Assembly (NCBI RefSeq): GCF_030362795.1
Contig: NZ_JAUCBM010000002.1
Span: 62,001 to 126,000, forward strand
Direction: 5' to 3'
Length of the DNA stretch: 64,000 nt
Source: Pseudochrobactrum kiredjianiae
Lineage (GTDB): Bacteria; Pseudomonadota; Alphaproteobacteria; Rhizobiales; Rhizobiaceae
A model generated the notes under the pieces. That model was not told the origin of the DNA. It did no database searches and saw only the letters and a list, made by a program, of their open reading frames with translations. This document shows, one piece after another, positions 53,100 through 61,992 of this stretch (position 1 is its first letter; the number at the start of each line of letters is the position of its first letter). The translations under genes and the position numbers were made by a program.

Positions 53100-54341
53100 C
53101 TAGAGAAAACGACTGACAGAATACGGCTCTGCCGGAATGAAAGTCTTTTCACCGGTCATCATTTCCGCCAGCAAACGACCGGACGCAGGCCCTAATGTCA
53201 GCCCGTGATGCGCATGACCGAAATTCATCCATAGACCCGCCTTATTCGGCACAGCGCCGATAACAGGGCACATATCCGGCATACAAGGACGTAGTCCCAG
53301 CCATGGCTGTGCTTCAACCGGCTTACCCAAGGAAGGCAGAACTTTGCGCGCGCGTTTCTCGGCACGATCCAGCAAAATACGATTAGCCGGTGCATCCGGT
53401 GAGCCAAATTCAATACCGGTGGTCAAACGCATCCCCTGACGCATCGGCGCCATGACATAACCACCTTCAACCTCAACAACTGAGTGATTAAGTACGGCAT
53501 CATCTTCCATGGAAAAGTGCAAATGCGTGCCGCGTTTAACCGCCATTGGCAGCTTGATGCCAGCCTGCTGATAAATCAGATGCGATTGCGGCCCCAAAGC
53601 CACAACAACATTGCGTGCTGTGACCTGCTCAGATGCACGCACAGACCAGCCATCGCTTTGCTGTTGCAAAGTTGTGGCATCACCATGCAGGAATATGCCG
53701 CCACGCTGTGTAAACAAAGCCGCATAGGCTTTGACCAATGCGGACGGATCACGCACCGTTTTCGGATCAAGCCAATGCACTGCACCGGCAATATTGCGCA
53801 TCGAAGGTTCGGTTGCAGCAAAGCCGGCACGATCCAGCACTTTATAATTCAGGCCAAAACGATCCAGCGACGGCAGAGTTTTAATGAAACTATTCAGCGC
53901 TTCTTCACTGCAAAATGCCTCCAGCCAGCCTTTACTCTGCACCAGGTTGTCACAACCGGCCTGTTCAATCAGGAAATCATGTTCTGTCACGCAGGATTCC
54001 ACCAGTGGCAGCATGGCTTCAGTCGCTTTAGCCAGTCGCTCCGGTGAGGAATTGCGCCAGAACTGAAACAGCCACGGTGCCATTTTCGGCATATAGGCCA
54101 GATCATAACGCACATCTGAACGGTTATTCAGCGCATATTTTACCAGATTAGCGAAGCCACGCGGAAAGGAATAGGGAATAACGCTTGAGCGTTCAATCAG
54201 ACCGGCATTGCCATAGCTGGTGCCTTCACCCGGGTCTTGTCTGTCGATCAGACAAACGGCATGACCGCGTGCCTGCAAATGAAGTGCCGTGCTGACACCG
54301 ATAATGCCTGCACCCAGAATGATTGTATCGAATTTACGCAT
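53100..54341 (-). CDS. D-amino acid dehydrogenase-type FAD oxidoreductase (DadA-like)
   Basis: A 413-residue DAO-family flavoprotein. The FAD dinucleotide site is ILGAGIIGVSTALHLQARG at residues 8-26, followed by GEGTSYGNAGLIERSSVIPY, typical of DadA, and the C-terminal GLRPCMPDMCPVIG and NFGHAHHGLTLGPASG. It deaminates D-amino acids in the inner membrane respiratory chain. Near it are a binding-protein gene, L-lysine 6-dehydrogenase and an Lrp-type regulator. A stem-loop separates it from the binding-protein gene. Confidence 0.85.
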   Translation of the reverse strand: MRKFDTIILGAGIIGVSTALHLQARGHAVCLIDRQDPGEGTSYGNAGLIERSSVIPYSFPRGFANLVKYALNNRSDVRYDLAYMPKMAPWLFQFWRNSSPERLAKATEAMLPLVESCVTEHDFLIEQAGCDNLVQSKGWLEAFCSEEALNSFIKTLPSLDRFGLNYKVLDRAGFAATEPSMRNIAGAVHWLDPKTVRDPSALVKAYAALFTQRGGIFLHGDATTLQQQSDGWSVRASEQVTARNVVVALGPQSHLIYQQAGIKLPMAVKRGTHLHFSMEDDAVLNHSVVEVEGGYVMAPMRQGMRLTTGIEFGSPDAPANRILLDRAEKRARKVLPSLGKPVEAQPWLGLRPCMPDMCPVIGAVPNKAGLWMNFGHAHHGLTLGPASGRLLAEMMTGEKTFIPAEPYSVSRFL

Positions 54342-54435
54342 GAGATGGCCGGAAAATGCGGGTCATAAACTGCAAACCGGAGCATACCGGCCGGAAGTTG
54401 TGCCACGGAATGACTGAAAAACAGAAGTAAGAGAA

Positions 54436-54461
54436 ATGAGCGCGCAAAACTGCGCGCTCAT
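54436..54461 (-). terminator. stem-loop between the binding-protein gene and the DadA-like gene
   Basis: Arms ATGAGCGCGCA and TGCGCGCTCAT around a four-base loop, with only a weak U-rich stretch after it on the minus strand. It lies downstream of the binding-protein gene and could stop or weaken transcription into the DadA-like gene. Confidence 0.6.
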
Positions 54462-54487
54462 CAAGCAAGTATCAAATACCCTTCAGA

Positions 54488-55249
54488 TCAATAAATATCG
54501 AAGTCGAAATACTTCTGCATGATCTTGGCATAGGTGCCGTTCTTACGGATACCATCAATAGCTGTATTGAACTGCGCCTTCAGAGCATCATTGCCTTTTT
54601 TGAGCGCAATACCGGTTTCTGTCTGTGTTCCCGGCACGTCTTCCAGCATGATACAGCAATCTTTACCGGTTGTTTTCGCCCAGTCTGCAATCGGGAACTT
54701 GTCAGAAATTACAGCATCCAGACGACCGGTGGCGAGATCAGCCACAGCTTCATCATTGGTCGGATAGAGTTTGATATCCGCACCCGCTTTGGCAAGCACA
54801 TCTTCAGCATAAATCGACTGTGTTGTGCCGCCCTGCGCGCCGATGGTTTTACCTTTAAAGTTCTCTGTCTTGGTATCTTTAATCGGGCTGTCTTTAGGGA
54901 CAACGATCGCCAGCGGCGTGGAATAATATTTATTACTGAAATCAACCTGTTTCAGGCGATCTTCCGTAATACTCATCGATGCAATAACCGCATCAAATTT
55001 ATTGGACTGCAGACCCGGGATCATGCCATCCCAGTCATTGGCAACGATCGTGCATTTTGCTTTCATTTCTTCGCAAAGTGCGTTGGCAATATCAACGTCA
55101 AAACCTTTCAGCGAACCATCGGCATCAACAAAGTTGAATGGCGGATAGGCGCCTTCTGTAGCAATGCGGATTTCCTTGATTTCCTGCGCTCCGGCAGAAG
55201 CTGCAAATGACGCAATCAAAAGTCCTGCAAACAAAACAGATTTACGCAT
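54488..55249 (-). CDS. amino acid ABC transporter binding protein (HisJ/ArtJ-like), without adjacent permease
   Basis: A 253-residue secreted protein. The signal peptide (SVLFAGLLIASFAASAGA, cleavage near residue 21) is followed by the family 3 binding fold: IRIATEGAYPPFNFVDADGS and GFDVDIANALCEEM. GGGAGG precedes the ATG at 55249. Such proteins bind lysine, arginine, ornithine or histidine. No permease or ATPase gene lies beside it, and hairpins flank it on both sides, so it would have to work with a transporter elsewhere. Confidence 0.86.
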   Translation of the reverse strand: MRKSVLFAGLLIASFAASAGAQEIKEIRIATEGAYPPFNFVDADGSLKGFDVDIANALCEEMKAKCTIVANDWDGMIPGLQSNKFDAVIASMSITEDRLKQVDFSNKYYSTPLAIVVPKDSPIKDTKTENFKGKTIGAQGGTTQSIYAEDVLAKAGADIKLYPTNDEAVADLATGRLDAVISDKFPIADWAKTTGKDCCIMLEDVPGTQTETGIALKKGNDALKAQFNTAIDGIRKNGTYAKIMQKYFDFDIY

Positions 55250-55296
55250 AATACCTCCCGTAAAATAAACCTGATATTTCAACCCGCAGCTAAACA

Positions 55297-55330
55297 GAAA
55301 AACGGGACAAAGGAAAGCCCTTGCCCCGTT
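55297..55330 (-). terminator. rho-independent terminator after the L-lysine 6-dehydrogenase gene
   Basis: On the minus strand, AACGGGGCAAGGG pairs with CCTTTGTCCCGTT (two G-U pairs) and a U-run follows. It separates the dehydrogenase gene from the binding-protein gene. Confidence 0.82.
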
Positions 55331-55395
55331 TCTCATTGCATCATGCTATTCCAGTTTCGCATCAATAGATGCAAAAACCGGAATAATTTACTAAA

Positions 55396-56469
55396 TTAGG
55401 CGTAAACTTTACCGAAACGGTTTGCGAGGAATTTATCCAGCGCAATATCTTCCTGCTTCATGAAGCCCTGTGCAGGAATGCTGCCGTCAGCAAGCATATC
55501 AACAACAGCGCAGATAGCGGAAGCTGTCGTGACCTGAATACCGGTCATTTCCAGATCGCCCTGTGTCTGGTTGTAAACCTTGTTTGCATAGGTTTCCTGA
55601 GTCAGACGACCATCCTTGTAACCGGTTACAGTTACGAAGATTACGATAACGTCCTGCTGGGTGCCAGGCACTGCAGTTTCAAGGATGTCCTTGAATACAT
55701 CGCGGCGGTGACGCAGGCCGAGGTCGTTGAGCAAAGTTTTGAAGATATCGCAATGACCTGGGTAACGGATGGTGCGGTAGTTCAGGGTGCGAACTTTACC
55801 TTCGAGGGTTTCTGCCAGAGTGCCGAGACCGCCGGAAGTGTTGAAAGCTTCGTACTGAACGCCTTCGAGCGAGAATTCTTCGCGCTCTTCCATCGCAGGA
55901 ACCAGTGTCAGTTTGCCGTTTACGATGGCTTCACATGGCTCGATATATTCGTTGATAACGCCGTCTGTGCTCCATGTCAGGTTGTAGGTGATGGAGTTGG
56001 TCGGGAACTGCGGCAGAGCGCCAACGCGCATGCCAATGGATTCCAGCTTGTCAAATTTCTTGGCCAGATCGTAAGCAACGATCGAGATGAAGCCCGGAGC
56101 CAGACCACACTGTGGAATGAACGCGGATTTAGCGGTTTTCGCCAGTTCTTTAACGTGGCGTGTGCTTGCAACGTCTTCAGTCAGGTCGAGGTAGTGAACG
56201 CCGGCTTTTGCAGCGGCATCAGCAATACGGATTGTCATCTGGTAAGGAGCAGCGCTGAGAACAGCAAATTTGCCAGCCAGAACAGCTTCAAGAGCGGATG
56301 CATCAGCAATATCAACAACTTTCGTTGTGATGTTCTTTTTGCCTGCGAGGGCTTTCAGCTGATCTTCCGAACGGTCTGTTACCGTTACATTATAATCACC
56401 GGTGTTACCCAGAAGCTGTGCAATTGTTACACCGATCTTACCGGCACCAACGACGACGACGTCTTTCAT
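55396..56469 (-). CDS. L-lysine 6-dehydrogenase (saccharopine dehydrogenase family)
   Basis: A 357-residue NAD-linked enzyme. The N-terminal VVVGAGKIGVTIAQLL is the nucleotide site; HYLDLTEDVAST, FIPQCGLAPGFISI, TYNLTWSTDGVINEYIEPCE and EAFNTSGGLGTL match what I remember of Agrobacterium L-lysine 6-dehydrogenase almost residue for residue. It oxidises the epsilon-amino group of lysine to alpha-aminoadipate semialdehyde. A saccharopine dehydrogenase role is less likely. It is divergent from an Lrp-type regulator and ends in a terminator. Confidence 0.87.
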   Translation of the reverse strand: MKDVVVVGAGKIGVTIAQLLGNTGDYNVTVTDRSEDQLKALAGKKNITTKVVDIADASALEAVLAGKFAVLSAAPYQMTIRIADAAAKAGVHYLDLTEDVASTRHVKELAKTAKSAFIPQCGLAPGFISIVAYDLAKKFDKLESIGMRVGALPQFPTNSITYNLTWSTDGVINEYIEPCEAIVNGKLTLVPAMEEREEFSLEGVQYEAFNTSGGLGTLAETLEGKVRTLNYRTIRYPGHCDIFKTLLNDLGLRHRRDVFKDILETAVPGTQQDVIVIFVTVTGYKDGRLTQETYANKVYNQTQGDLEMTGIQVTTASAICAVVDMLADGSIPAQGFMKQEDIALDKFLANRFGKVYA

Positions 56470-56697
56470 GACTGAACCTTTACTGACTGCTCTTGCTGTT
56501 CCATTTATCGCCCGTCAGATATGACTGCCTGCCCGAATAAATGTAACACATTAATAATACTGCATTATTTTTCGGACATGATGATTCACGACCAAAAGAT
56601 GATGGCATAGAGTCGCAGAAATTTCGTCAAAAAGAAGTATCTAAAACGACGGAATGACGCTATATATTTGGTCGAAGTGACGTTGACGAGGTTCAAA

Positions 56698-57126
56698 ATG
56701 ACGACAAAAGCCGACATGGCCCTGATTGCTCTTTTACGCGAGAATGCCCGGGCATCAACAGCAACGCTGGCCAGACGGCTTGGAGTCTCCCGCACAACAG
56801 TACAGAGCCGCATCGACCGGTTGGAAAAGCGCGGCATTATTACCGGCTACACAGTTAAATTATCGTCAGAGCATGAGAGCCATCTGGTACGCGCCCATGT
56901 ACTGGTGACTGCACTGCCAAAATTCTCGCCAAAAGTTGAAATCGGCCTCAAAACCATGATGGCCGTGCGCTCGGTTCATTCAATCAGCGGTAATTTTGAT
57001 ATGATTGTGATTGTTGAAGCACCGTCAATCGGTGAACTCGACAGTGTGCTGGATCAGATCGGCGCCTTGGAAGGGGTTGAGCGCACAATGTCGTCAATCA
57101 TACTCTCCACACGCATTGAGCGCTGA
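56698..57126 (+). CDS. Lrp/AsnC-family transcriptional regulator, probably of lysine degradation
   Basis: A 142-residue Lrp-type regulator: HTH with ALLRENARASTATLARRLGV and SRTTVQSRIDRLEKRGII, then a RAM domain. The start at 56698 follows GAGG; a TTG at 56668 would add ten residues. It is divergent from the L-lysine 6-dehydrogenase gene, with a 228-base gap in which AT-rich half-sites occur but no clear operator can be fixed. Control by lysine is inferred from position. Confidence 0.86.
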   Translation: MTTKADMALIALLRENARASTATLARRLGVSRTTVQSRIDRLEKRGIITGYTVKLSSEHESHLVRAHVLVTALPKFSPKVEIGLKTMMAVRSVHSISGNFDMIVIVEAPSIGELDSVLDQIGALEGVERTMSSIILSTRIER

Positions 57127-57202
57127 TAAGAAGCATATTACGCCGGAAAAATGCGTTGTAAAACACGGCAAGAGCCGGTGCATCATATGTAAAATACAAC
57201 AA

Positions 57203-57228
57203 GTTCCGGCCATATGAGTGACCGGAAC
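57203..57228. terminator. hairpin between the Lrp-type gene and the convergent TonB receptor gene
   Basis: Arms GTTCCGG and CCGGAAC around a 12-base loop between the two convergent genes. The T-run is poor, so it is a weak or partial terminator. Confidence 0.5.
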
Positions 57229-57240
57229 CTGAATTTCGCC

Positions 57241-60156
57241 TCAGAACTTAACTGAGAAACCAGCGCGATACGTGCGTCCCGGTGCAGGCATAAAACTTTG
57301 TGCCAGCGGATCCAGATAGTAGCGGTTCCCGATATTCTGCACCGATGCATTGAACACGGCATCTTCACGCAATTTATAGCTGACAAAAGCATCAAACAGC
57401 GTAACCGGCTTATAGATAATCTGCGGCGTGGTTGCACCTGTCTGCCACGGCTTGTCGATTGTCTCGGTCGGCCCTGATGTATAGGTCATACGGCCACCAA
57501 TAGTCAGTTTTTCTTCAAAGAAACGGCTGCCAAGTGTCAAATTTGCTGCATATTTCGGCGGGTTCTGTGTATTAGTGAAAGACCCCATATAGCTGCCGGG
57601 GGTGCAATCCGGTGTATTTTCGGTCGGCTGATATTTATTGGCACTTGCCCGCAAACGCGCTGCGAAATTTGCATCACAAGTTTCCGTTTTGAAATAATAC
57701 GTCGCGGAAAGATCAGCAAAAATCCGGCCATTATCATAGCTCGACTGGAACTCAAGCCCGTTCGCTTTATAGCTGTCGGCATTGCTGAACGTCATCAGAC
57801 CGTTGGATGTCGGGTCATAATAACGGCTGATGTAATTTTTGATGTTATTGTCGAAATAAGCGAGCTTGAAAGACGCCGTATCGCCCTGCATGAACAGATC
57901 ATCCTGTGTCGTGCTGGCACCAATCTCAATAGCGCGGGAACGCTCAGGTTTCAGACCTGTCGCAGGGTCAACCTGCAAGGTGCCGAGCGTGGTTTCAAAC
58001 AGCGACGGTAGGCGGTAACCTTGTGTGTAGCTGGCATAGAGGAAAGTCTGCGGAATAATCTCGTAATTCACACCAAAGGCCGGTGTAAAACCACTGCCTT
58101 TGTTCGACATTTTCTCACCGCGGTCAAAACCTGTTACGATTTCATTATACCCTGCTTTGCCCACCGCCATATAAGTCGGCGTGCCATATTCATTAAACGG
58201 CGTACCGTCAAAAGGATTATTGGTATCGGCAGAAGCAATACCATTGTTCAGACGCGGATCGGTGGCATCGGTAAACTGTCCGTTTTCATCCGCACGCCAA
58301 TACATGCTGTCCCATGTGCCTGGGCCTCTGGACAGAGAAATCCATTTGCCTAACACCTTTTCGCGGCGTGCAACGGATGGTGCATTGCGGTCATGCGAAC
58401 TGTAGCGGCCATAACGCCCGCCCGCCCAGAACTGCAAATTCTCCCGCGGCTCATATTCAAGTTTACCGGTCAGACTGATTTCCGAACGATAACCGTCACG
58501 CAAATTGCGGTTCTGGTTGATGTCATGCTCACTGATCACAACATCTTTCTGCGGACGGATATTTTCATACTGGAACGAACCGCCAAGATCGAGCGCAAAG
58601 GCACCGGCTTCCGTGGTAAATTCAGACCGGTTGGAGAGATCACCACCTACACGCACATCATCCATACGCACCCATGTGCGATCCGGGCTCTTATAGACCT
58701 GCTGGGATTTCGGTCCGTTCGTGGCGTTGATCTGATCGCTTTTAGCGCTGGTGATCCAGAAATTAGCTTTAAAATCAACCAGATCATTATCGGTTGGTTT
58801 ATACTGATAGCGTGCCGAGCCTGAATTGATAACAATACTGCCGGTCGGATACTGATAAAGCCCGGCGGTACCAAAACGGAAAATATCCGACGGCATGACC
58901 TCACCAAAACGTCCGTCATAATAACGGTAACTCAGCTCAAGCTGTTGTTCATCGGTTGGTTTGATTGTCGCCTTCAGCAGCACGGATTCCGTTTGTGAAG
59001 ATGAGTTCAAAACCTCTTCTCCGGCCTTATAGGATTTGGCAACCGTGTTCTCTTCATAGCCGGATTTGGAGAATTGGCGATATTTATCGCGACCATGTTT
59101 ACCGGCAAAGTAATTGCCCTGATTGCGCCGTGCATAGGCGGCAACCACATCCACAAAATCACTGGTATAAGCGGCAGCAATACTACCGGATTTCGCTGCC
59201 GAGCCAAAAATATCAGGACGACCGCTCCGTACATCTGCGTTAAGCTCGGATACAGAACTGACCTGATCCGGACGGTACGGCTGCTTCACACCGTTGTCCC
59301 ATAATTCGCCTTTCAGACGCACACCGAAAGTCTGACCGGGTTTAAGAATATCCTGAACGCGCAAGGTCGTCATTCTGACCGCACCACCGATCGCACCGGC
59401 TGCGGCTGGTGCCAGGTCAGGCCCCTTGCTGATCACCACATCGCTGATCAGATCGGGATCAATATAGCTACGCTGCTGCGTACCGGCATAGCCACGATAA
59501 ACATTAAGTGATTGCTGGGAACCATCCACGGTCACAGCCACACGGCTTTGCCCCTGTACACCGCGAATATTCACATCAAGACCGCCGCCGTTACGGCTAT
59601 CTGCAACCTGCACACCCGGCAAGCCTTTCAACATATCGGCCGATGATACCGAACCATAGCGGTTAATCTGTTCTTCCGAGAGATAAACCGTGGATTTAGG
59701 TGCGGAATAAACGGCTGATGCGCCATCTATAGCTCCGGCAGGCGTGGTAATCGTAATCATATTCAGCTGGGTAGCGCCATCAGCATTCGCACCAGTGACA
59801 GTTGCGGGCGCTTCATCAGGCGCATAGAGGCTGACTGTGCGGCTGTCGACAAAACGATAATGTAGTTTAGAATGACCAAGAACGCGTTTGAGTGCTGCTT
59901 CCGGTGACTGACGTCCGATCACAGCTGCGGATTGTCCGGAAATTGCCCCGCCATTCTGGCGCACAACCTGTATGCCGGTGGTTGCCGTAAAATCAGCCAA
60001 TGCTGTGAGCAGCGGTTTCGCAGGAATATTAAAATTATAGCTGGCGCGATCCTGTGCCGTCGTGGCGGATTGCGCCAAAGCACCAGCCGGATAAGCGGAC
60101 ATAAGCGCAATGAGCGAAACACCGCTGGCGGTGAACGCAGTTCTGATGGTCTTCAT
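57241..60156 (-). CDS. TonB-dependent receptor with an N-terminal signalling (STN) domain, probably heme/hemophore-type
   Basis: A 971-residue outer-membrane protein. A signal peptide is followed by a secretin/TonB STN domain (FNIPAKPLLTALADFTATTG, about residues 43-110), the TonB plug (about 150-270, with VTVDGSQQSLNVYRG and VISKGPDLAPAAAGAIGGAV) and a 22-strand-type barrel ending in the aromatic AGFSVKF. The barrel motif YRLPSLFETTLG followed by KPERS is typical of heme/hemoglobin receptors. The STN domain and the FecI/FecR genes upstream mark it as a transducing receptor. No hemophore gene is visible. Confidence 0.87.
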   Translation of the reverse strand: MKTIRTAFTASGVSLIALMSAYPAGALAQSATTAQDRASYNFNIPAKPLLTALADFTATTGIQVVRQNGGAISGQSAAVIGRQSPEAALKRVLGHSKLHYRFVDSRTVSLYAPDEAPATVTGANADGATQLNMITITTPAGAIDGASAVYSAPKSTVYLSEEQINRYGSVSSADMLKGLPGVQVADSRNGGGLDVNIRGVQGQSRVAVTVDGSQQSLNVYRGYAGTQQRSYIDPDLISDVVISKGPDLAPAAAGAIGGAVRMTTLRVQDILKPGQTFGVRLKGELWDNGVKQPYRPDQVSSVSELNADVRSGRPDIFGSAAKSGSIAAAYTSDFVDVVAAYARRNQGNYFAGKHGRDKYRQFSKSGYEENTVAKSYKAGEEVLNSSSQTESVLLKATIKPTDEQQLELSYRYYDGRFGEVMPSDIFRFGTAGLYQYPTGSIVINSGSARYQYKPTDNDLVDFKANFWITSAKSDQINATNGPKSQQVYKSPDRTWVRMDDVRVGGDLSNRSEFTTEAGAFALDLGGSFQYENIRPQKDVVISEHDINQNRNLRDGYRSEISLTGKLEYEPRENLQFWAGGRYGRYSSHDRNAPSVARREKVLGKWISLSRGPGTWDSMYWRADENGQFTDATDPRLNNGIASADTNNPFDGTPFNEYGTPTYMAVGKAGYNEIVTGFDRGEKMSNKGSGFTPAFGVNYEIIPQTFLYASYTQGYRLPSLFETTLGTLQVDPATGLKPERSRAIEIGASTTQDDLFMQGDTASFKLAYFDNNIKNYISRYYDPTSNGLMTFSNADSYKANGLEFQSSYDNGRIFADLSATYYFKTETCDANFAARLRASANKYQPTENTPDCTPGSYMGSFTNTQNPPKYAANLTLGSRFFEEKLTIGGRMTYTSGPTETIDKPWQTGATTPQIIYKPVTLFDAFVSYKLREDAVFNASVQNIGNRYYLDPLAQSFMPAPGRTYRAGFSVKF

Positions 60157-60240
60157 TCTGGACGTTTCCTGTTCAAATTCAAGGACGTCAGGCCCTTAAT
60201 GAAAGAACGGTTTGCCCGAATAAAACCCGTAAAAATAATT

Positions 60241-61221
60241 TTACCGGTAGATAATTGTCATCAAACCCGGCACGCGCACCACGGTCAGATTGAGCGTGCT
60301 GCGCAGAGCATCAAAAACCGCATCAGGATCTTGTGCCTGAAACACGCCGGATACCGGCAGAGTTTCCAGCTCTTTATCGCTGAGAATAATACGCCCCGCA
60401 GTATATTTACCAAGCTCTTGCAGCACCGCTTTAAGCGGTGTCTGATTCATCATGATCAAGCCGCGCCGCCATGCGAGACGGGCTTCCGCATTGCCATCGC
60501 GGATTTGCTCAATCCTGTCTTTGGTCACCGTAGCACTGTCTCCGGCTTCCAGCCGGACGGTGTCCGTCCTGTCTTTGGAATGAACCGCAACCAGCCCGCG
60601 CTCAACAGTCACTTTGGTCACGTCAGGCTCCAGCTCAACAGCAAAGGCTGTGCCGAGTACATGCACAGATGTTGTACCGCCGTTGACATTAAACGGCCGG
60701 TTTTCATTCCGTGTCACATCAAACCATGCGCGACCACGGATCAGCTCGACATTGCGTTCCGCATCACTGAAATTCGTATTAATAGCACTGTCGCCATCCA
60801 GATAGACGCGTGATCCGTCACTCAGGGTTAATTCGCTATAGGTGCCGGGCGCTACAGCATATTCAGCAAAAGCACGCTGTATCAGCCCTGCATCGCGCCA
60901 CAGTGCAGTTGACGTGAGGACGACCACAGCTGCTGCTGCAATACTGCTCCACTTAGCAAATTGTTTGCGCACAAATGGCCGCTGCTGTCTTTTACGATGC
61001 CAGCCGCTCTTGGCAGCTTCACGGGCAGGCGCTTTCAGATCCGTCCAGAGTTGCGCAGTTTGTTGATAGGCCAGCTCATGCATCGGGCTTTGCTCAAGCC
61101 ATGCCTGAAAAGACTGCTGCACATCTGCACTGACCGGCTGAGTGCTCATTCTTACAAACCATTGTGCCGCATCTTCAATCGCAGCATCTGTCAAAAGTTC
61201 AGAACTGTTGGTTTTCAGCAT
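60241..61221 (-). CDS. FecR-type anti-sigma/signal transducer
   Basis: A 326-residue protein. The N-terminal cytoplasmic part (WFVRMSTQPVSADVQQSFQA) is typical of FecR, a single membrane segment (about residues 88-108) follows, and the periplasmic part has GSRVYLDGDSAINTNF, RGRAWFDV and VHVLGTAFAVEL, the FecR domain. The start is uncertain: ATG codons at 61221 and 61233 are both possible. It overlaps neither neighbour and lies between the sigma-factor and receptor genes. It passes the receptor signal to the sigma factor. Confidence 0.86.
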   Translation of the reverse strand: MLKTNSSELLTDAAIEDAAQWFVRMSTQPVSADVQQSFQAWLEQSPMHELAYQQTAQLWTDLKAPAREAAKSGWHRKRQQRPFVRKQFAKWSSIAAAAVVVLTSTALWRDAGLIQRAFAEYAVAPGTYSELTLSDGSRVYLDGDSAINTNFSDAERNVELIRGRAWFDVTRNENRPFNVNGGTTSVHVLGTAFAVELEPDVTKVTVERGLVAVHSKDRTDTVRLEAGDSATVTKDRIEQIRDGNAEARLAWRRGLIMMNQTPLKAVLQELGKYTAGRIILSDKELETLPVSGVFQAQDPDAVFDALRSTLNLTVVRVPGLMTIIYR

Positions 61222-61282
61222 GAGGTGAAGCATTTTCCATAGAGCACGCAGTTGCCTGCAAATTGACGACAGACAAAAACAA

Positions 61283-61786
61283 TCATTTTTGACCACGCAT
61301 TTGCTGCCATTTATGACAGTAAGCAATTGCCGCTGCCATTTCTTTTTCAACCGTACTCAGTGAAAGCTGTAAATAATGCGCGATTTGCTGATAGGTCATA
61401 CCGTCCACTCTGGCCAGCAGAAAGATCTGCGCACGGCGTTCCGGCAAGGCATTGATAACATCCAGCAAAGCGAAAAGCTCATGACGCGCCTCTATAATCC
61501 GCTCCGGTTGGATAAGGTCTGATACCTCGCTATAACGCGGTTCATATCCGGCAGTGTCAGGATGTATTTTGCGGCTGCGAAGCTGATCCAGAGCCAGCGT
61601 GGTAACGGTGCGAACCACCAGCCCGCTATCATTCTCGGTTAAAGAACGTTTGGATAATTTAACATATGTATCGTGCAGAATATCTTCGGCATCCTGTGCA
61701 TTGCCGAGAATACGGGCTGCCAGCCGTTTCAGACGCAAACGCTCCCTGACATAAATCCGTTCAAAGACAGCGTTCATGGGGGGCAT
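61283..61786 (-). CDS. FecI-type ECF sigma factor
   Basis: A 167-residue ECF sigma factor. Region 2 includes LRLKRLAARILGNAQDAEDI with LHDTYVKL, and region 4 is MTYQQIAHYLQLSLSTVEKE, the FecI-like helix-turn-helix. It should direct transcription of the receptor gene after a signal comes through FecR. The promoter is likely within the 206-base gap upstream, which is AT-rich near 61787-61860; I do not see a certain Fur, RirA or Irr site. Confidence 0.88.
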   Translation of the reverse strand: MPPMNAVFERIYVRERLRLKRLAARILGNAQDAEDILHDTYVKLSKRSLTENDSGLVVRTVTTLALDQLRSRKIHPDTAGYEPRYSEVSDLIQPERIIEARHELFALLDVINALPERRAQIFLLARVDGMTYQQIAHYLQLSLSTVEKEMAAAIAYCHKWQQMRGQK

Positions 61787-61942
61787 AAAAAACCTGTAAA
61801 TAAATAGCGTAGTCGCAATGCAAAATAACTAGACTTATTTACTCATATTTAAAATGAATAGCAAGTTGCCTTGTGGATAGCGCTGGCATTTATTCCGGCG
61901 ACCTCCCTGCCCCCCTCTCAAACGCGAGAATATAGGCGAGGT

Positions 61943-61979
61943 TGTCAGTTGCAGCCTGAAACAAGCGCTGCAACTGACA
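61943..61979 (-). other. stem-loop after the AspT-type gene
   Basis: Perfect arms TGTCAGTTGCAGC and GCTGCAACTGACA around an 11-base loop, downstream of the minus-strand antiporter gene. There is no U-run after it on that strand, so its role as a terminator is doubtful. Confidence 0.55.
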
Positions 61980-61992
61980 CTGTCTTTAAGGG

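Noticed and set aside
56470-56697. Defined Lrp operator between L-lysine 6-dehydrogenase and its regulator
   Set aside because: Several AT-rich half-sites and CGTC/GACG pairs occur, but none forms a convincing symmetric array by eye.
59932-60813. Plus-strand open frame of 293 codons across the receptor/FecR junction
   Set aside because: Antisense to both real genes; Arg/His/Cys-rich translation without a domain.
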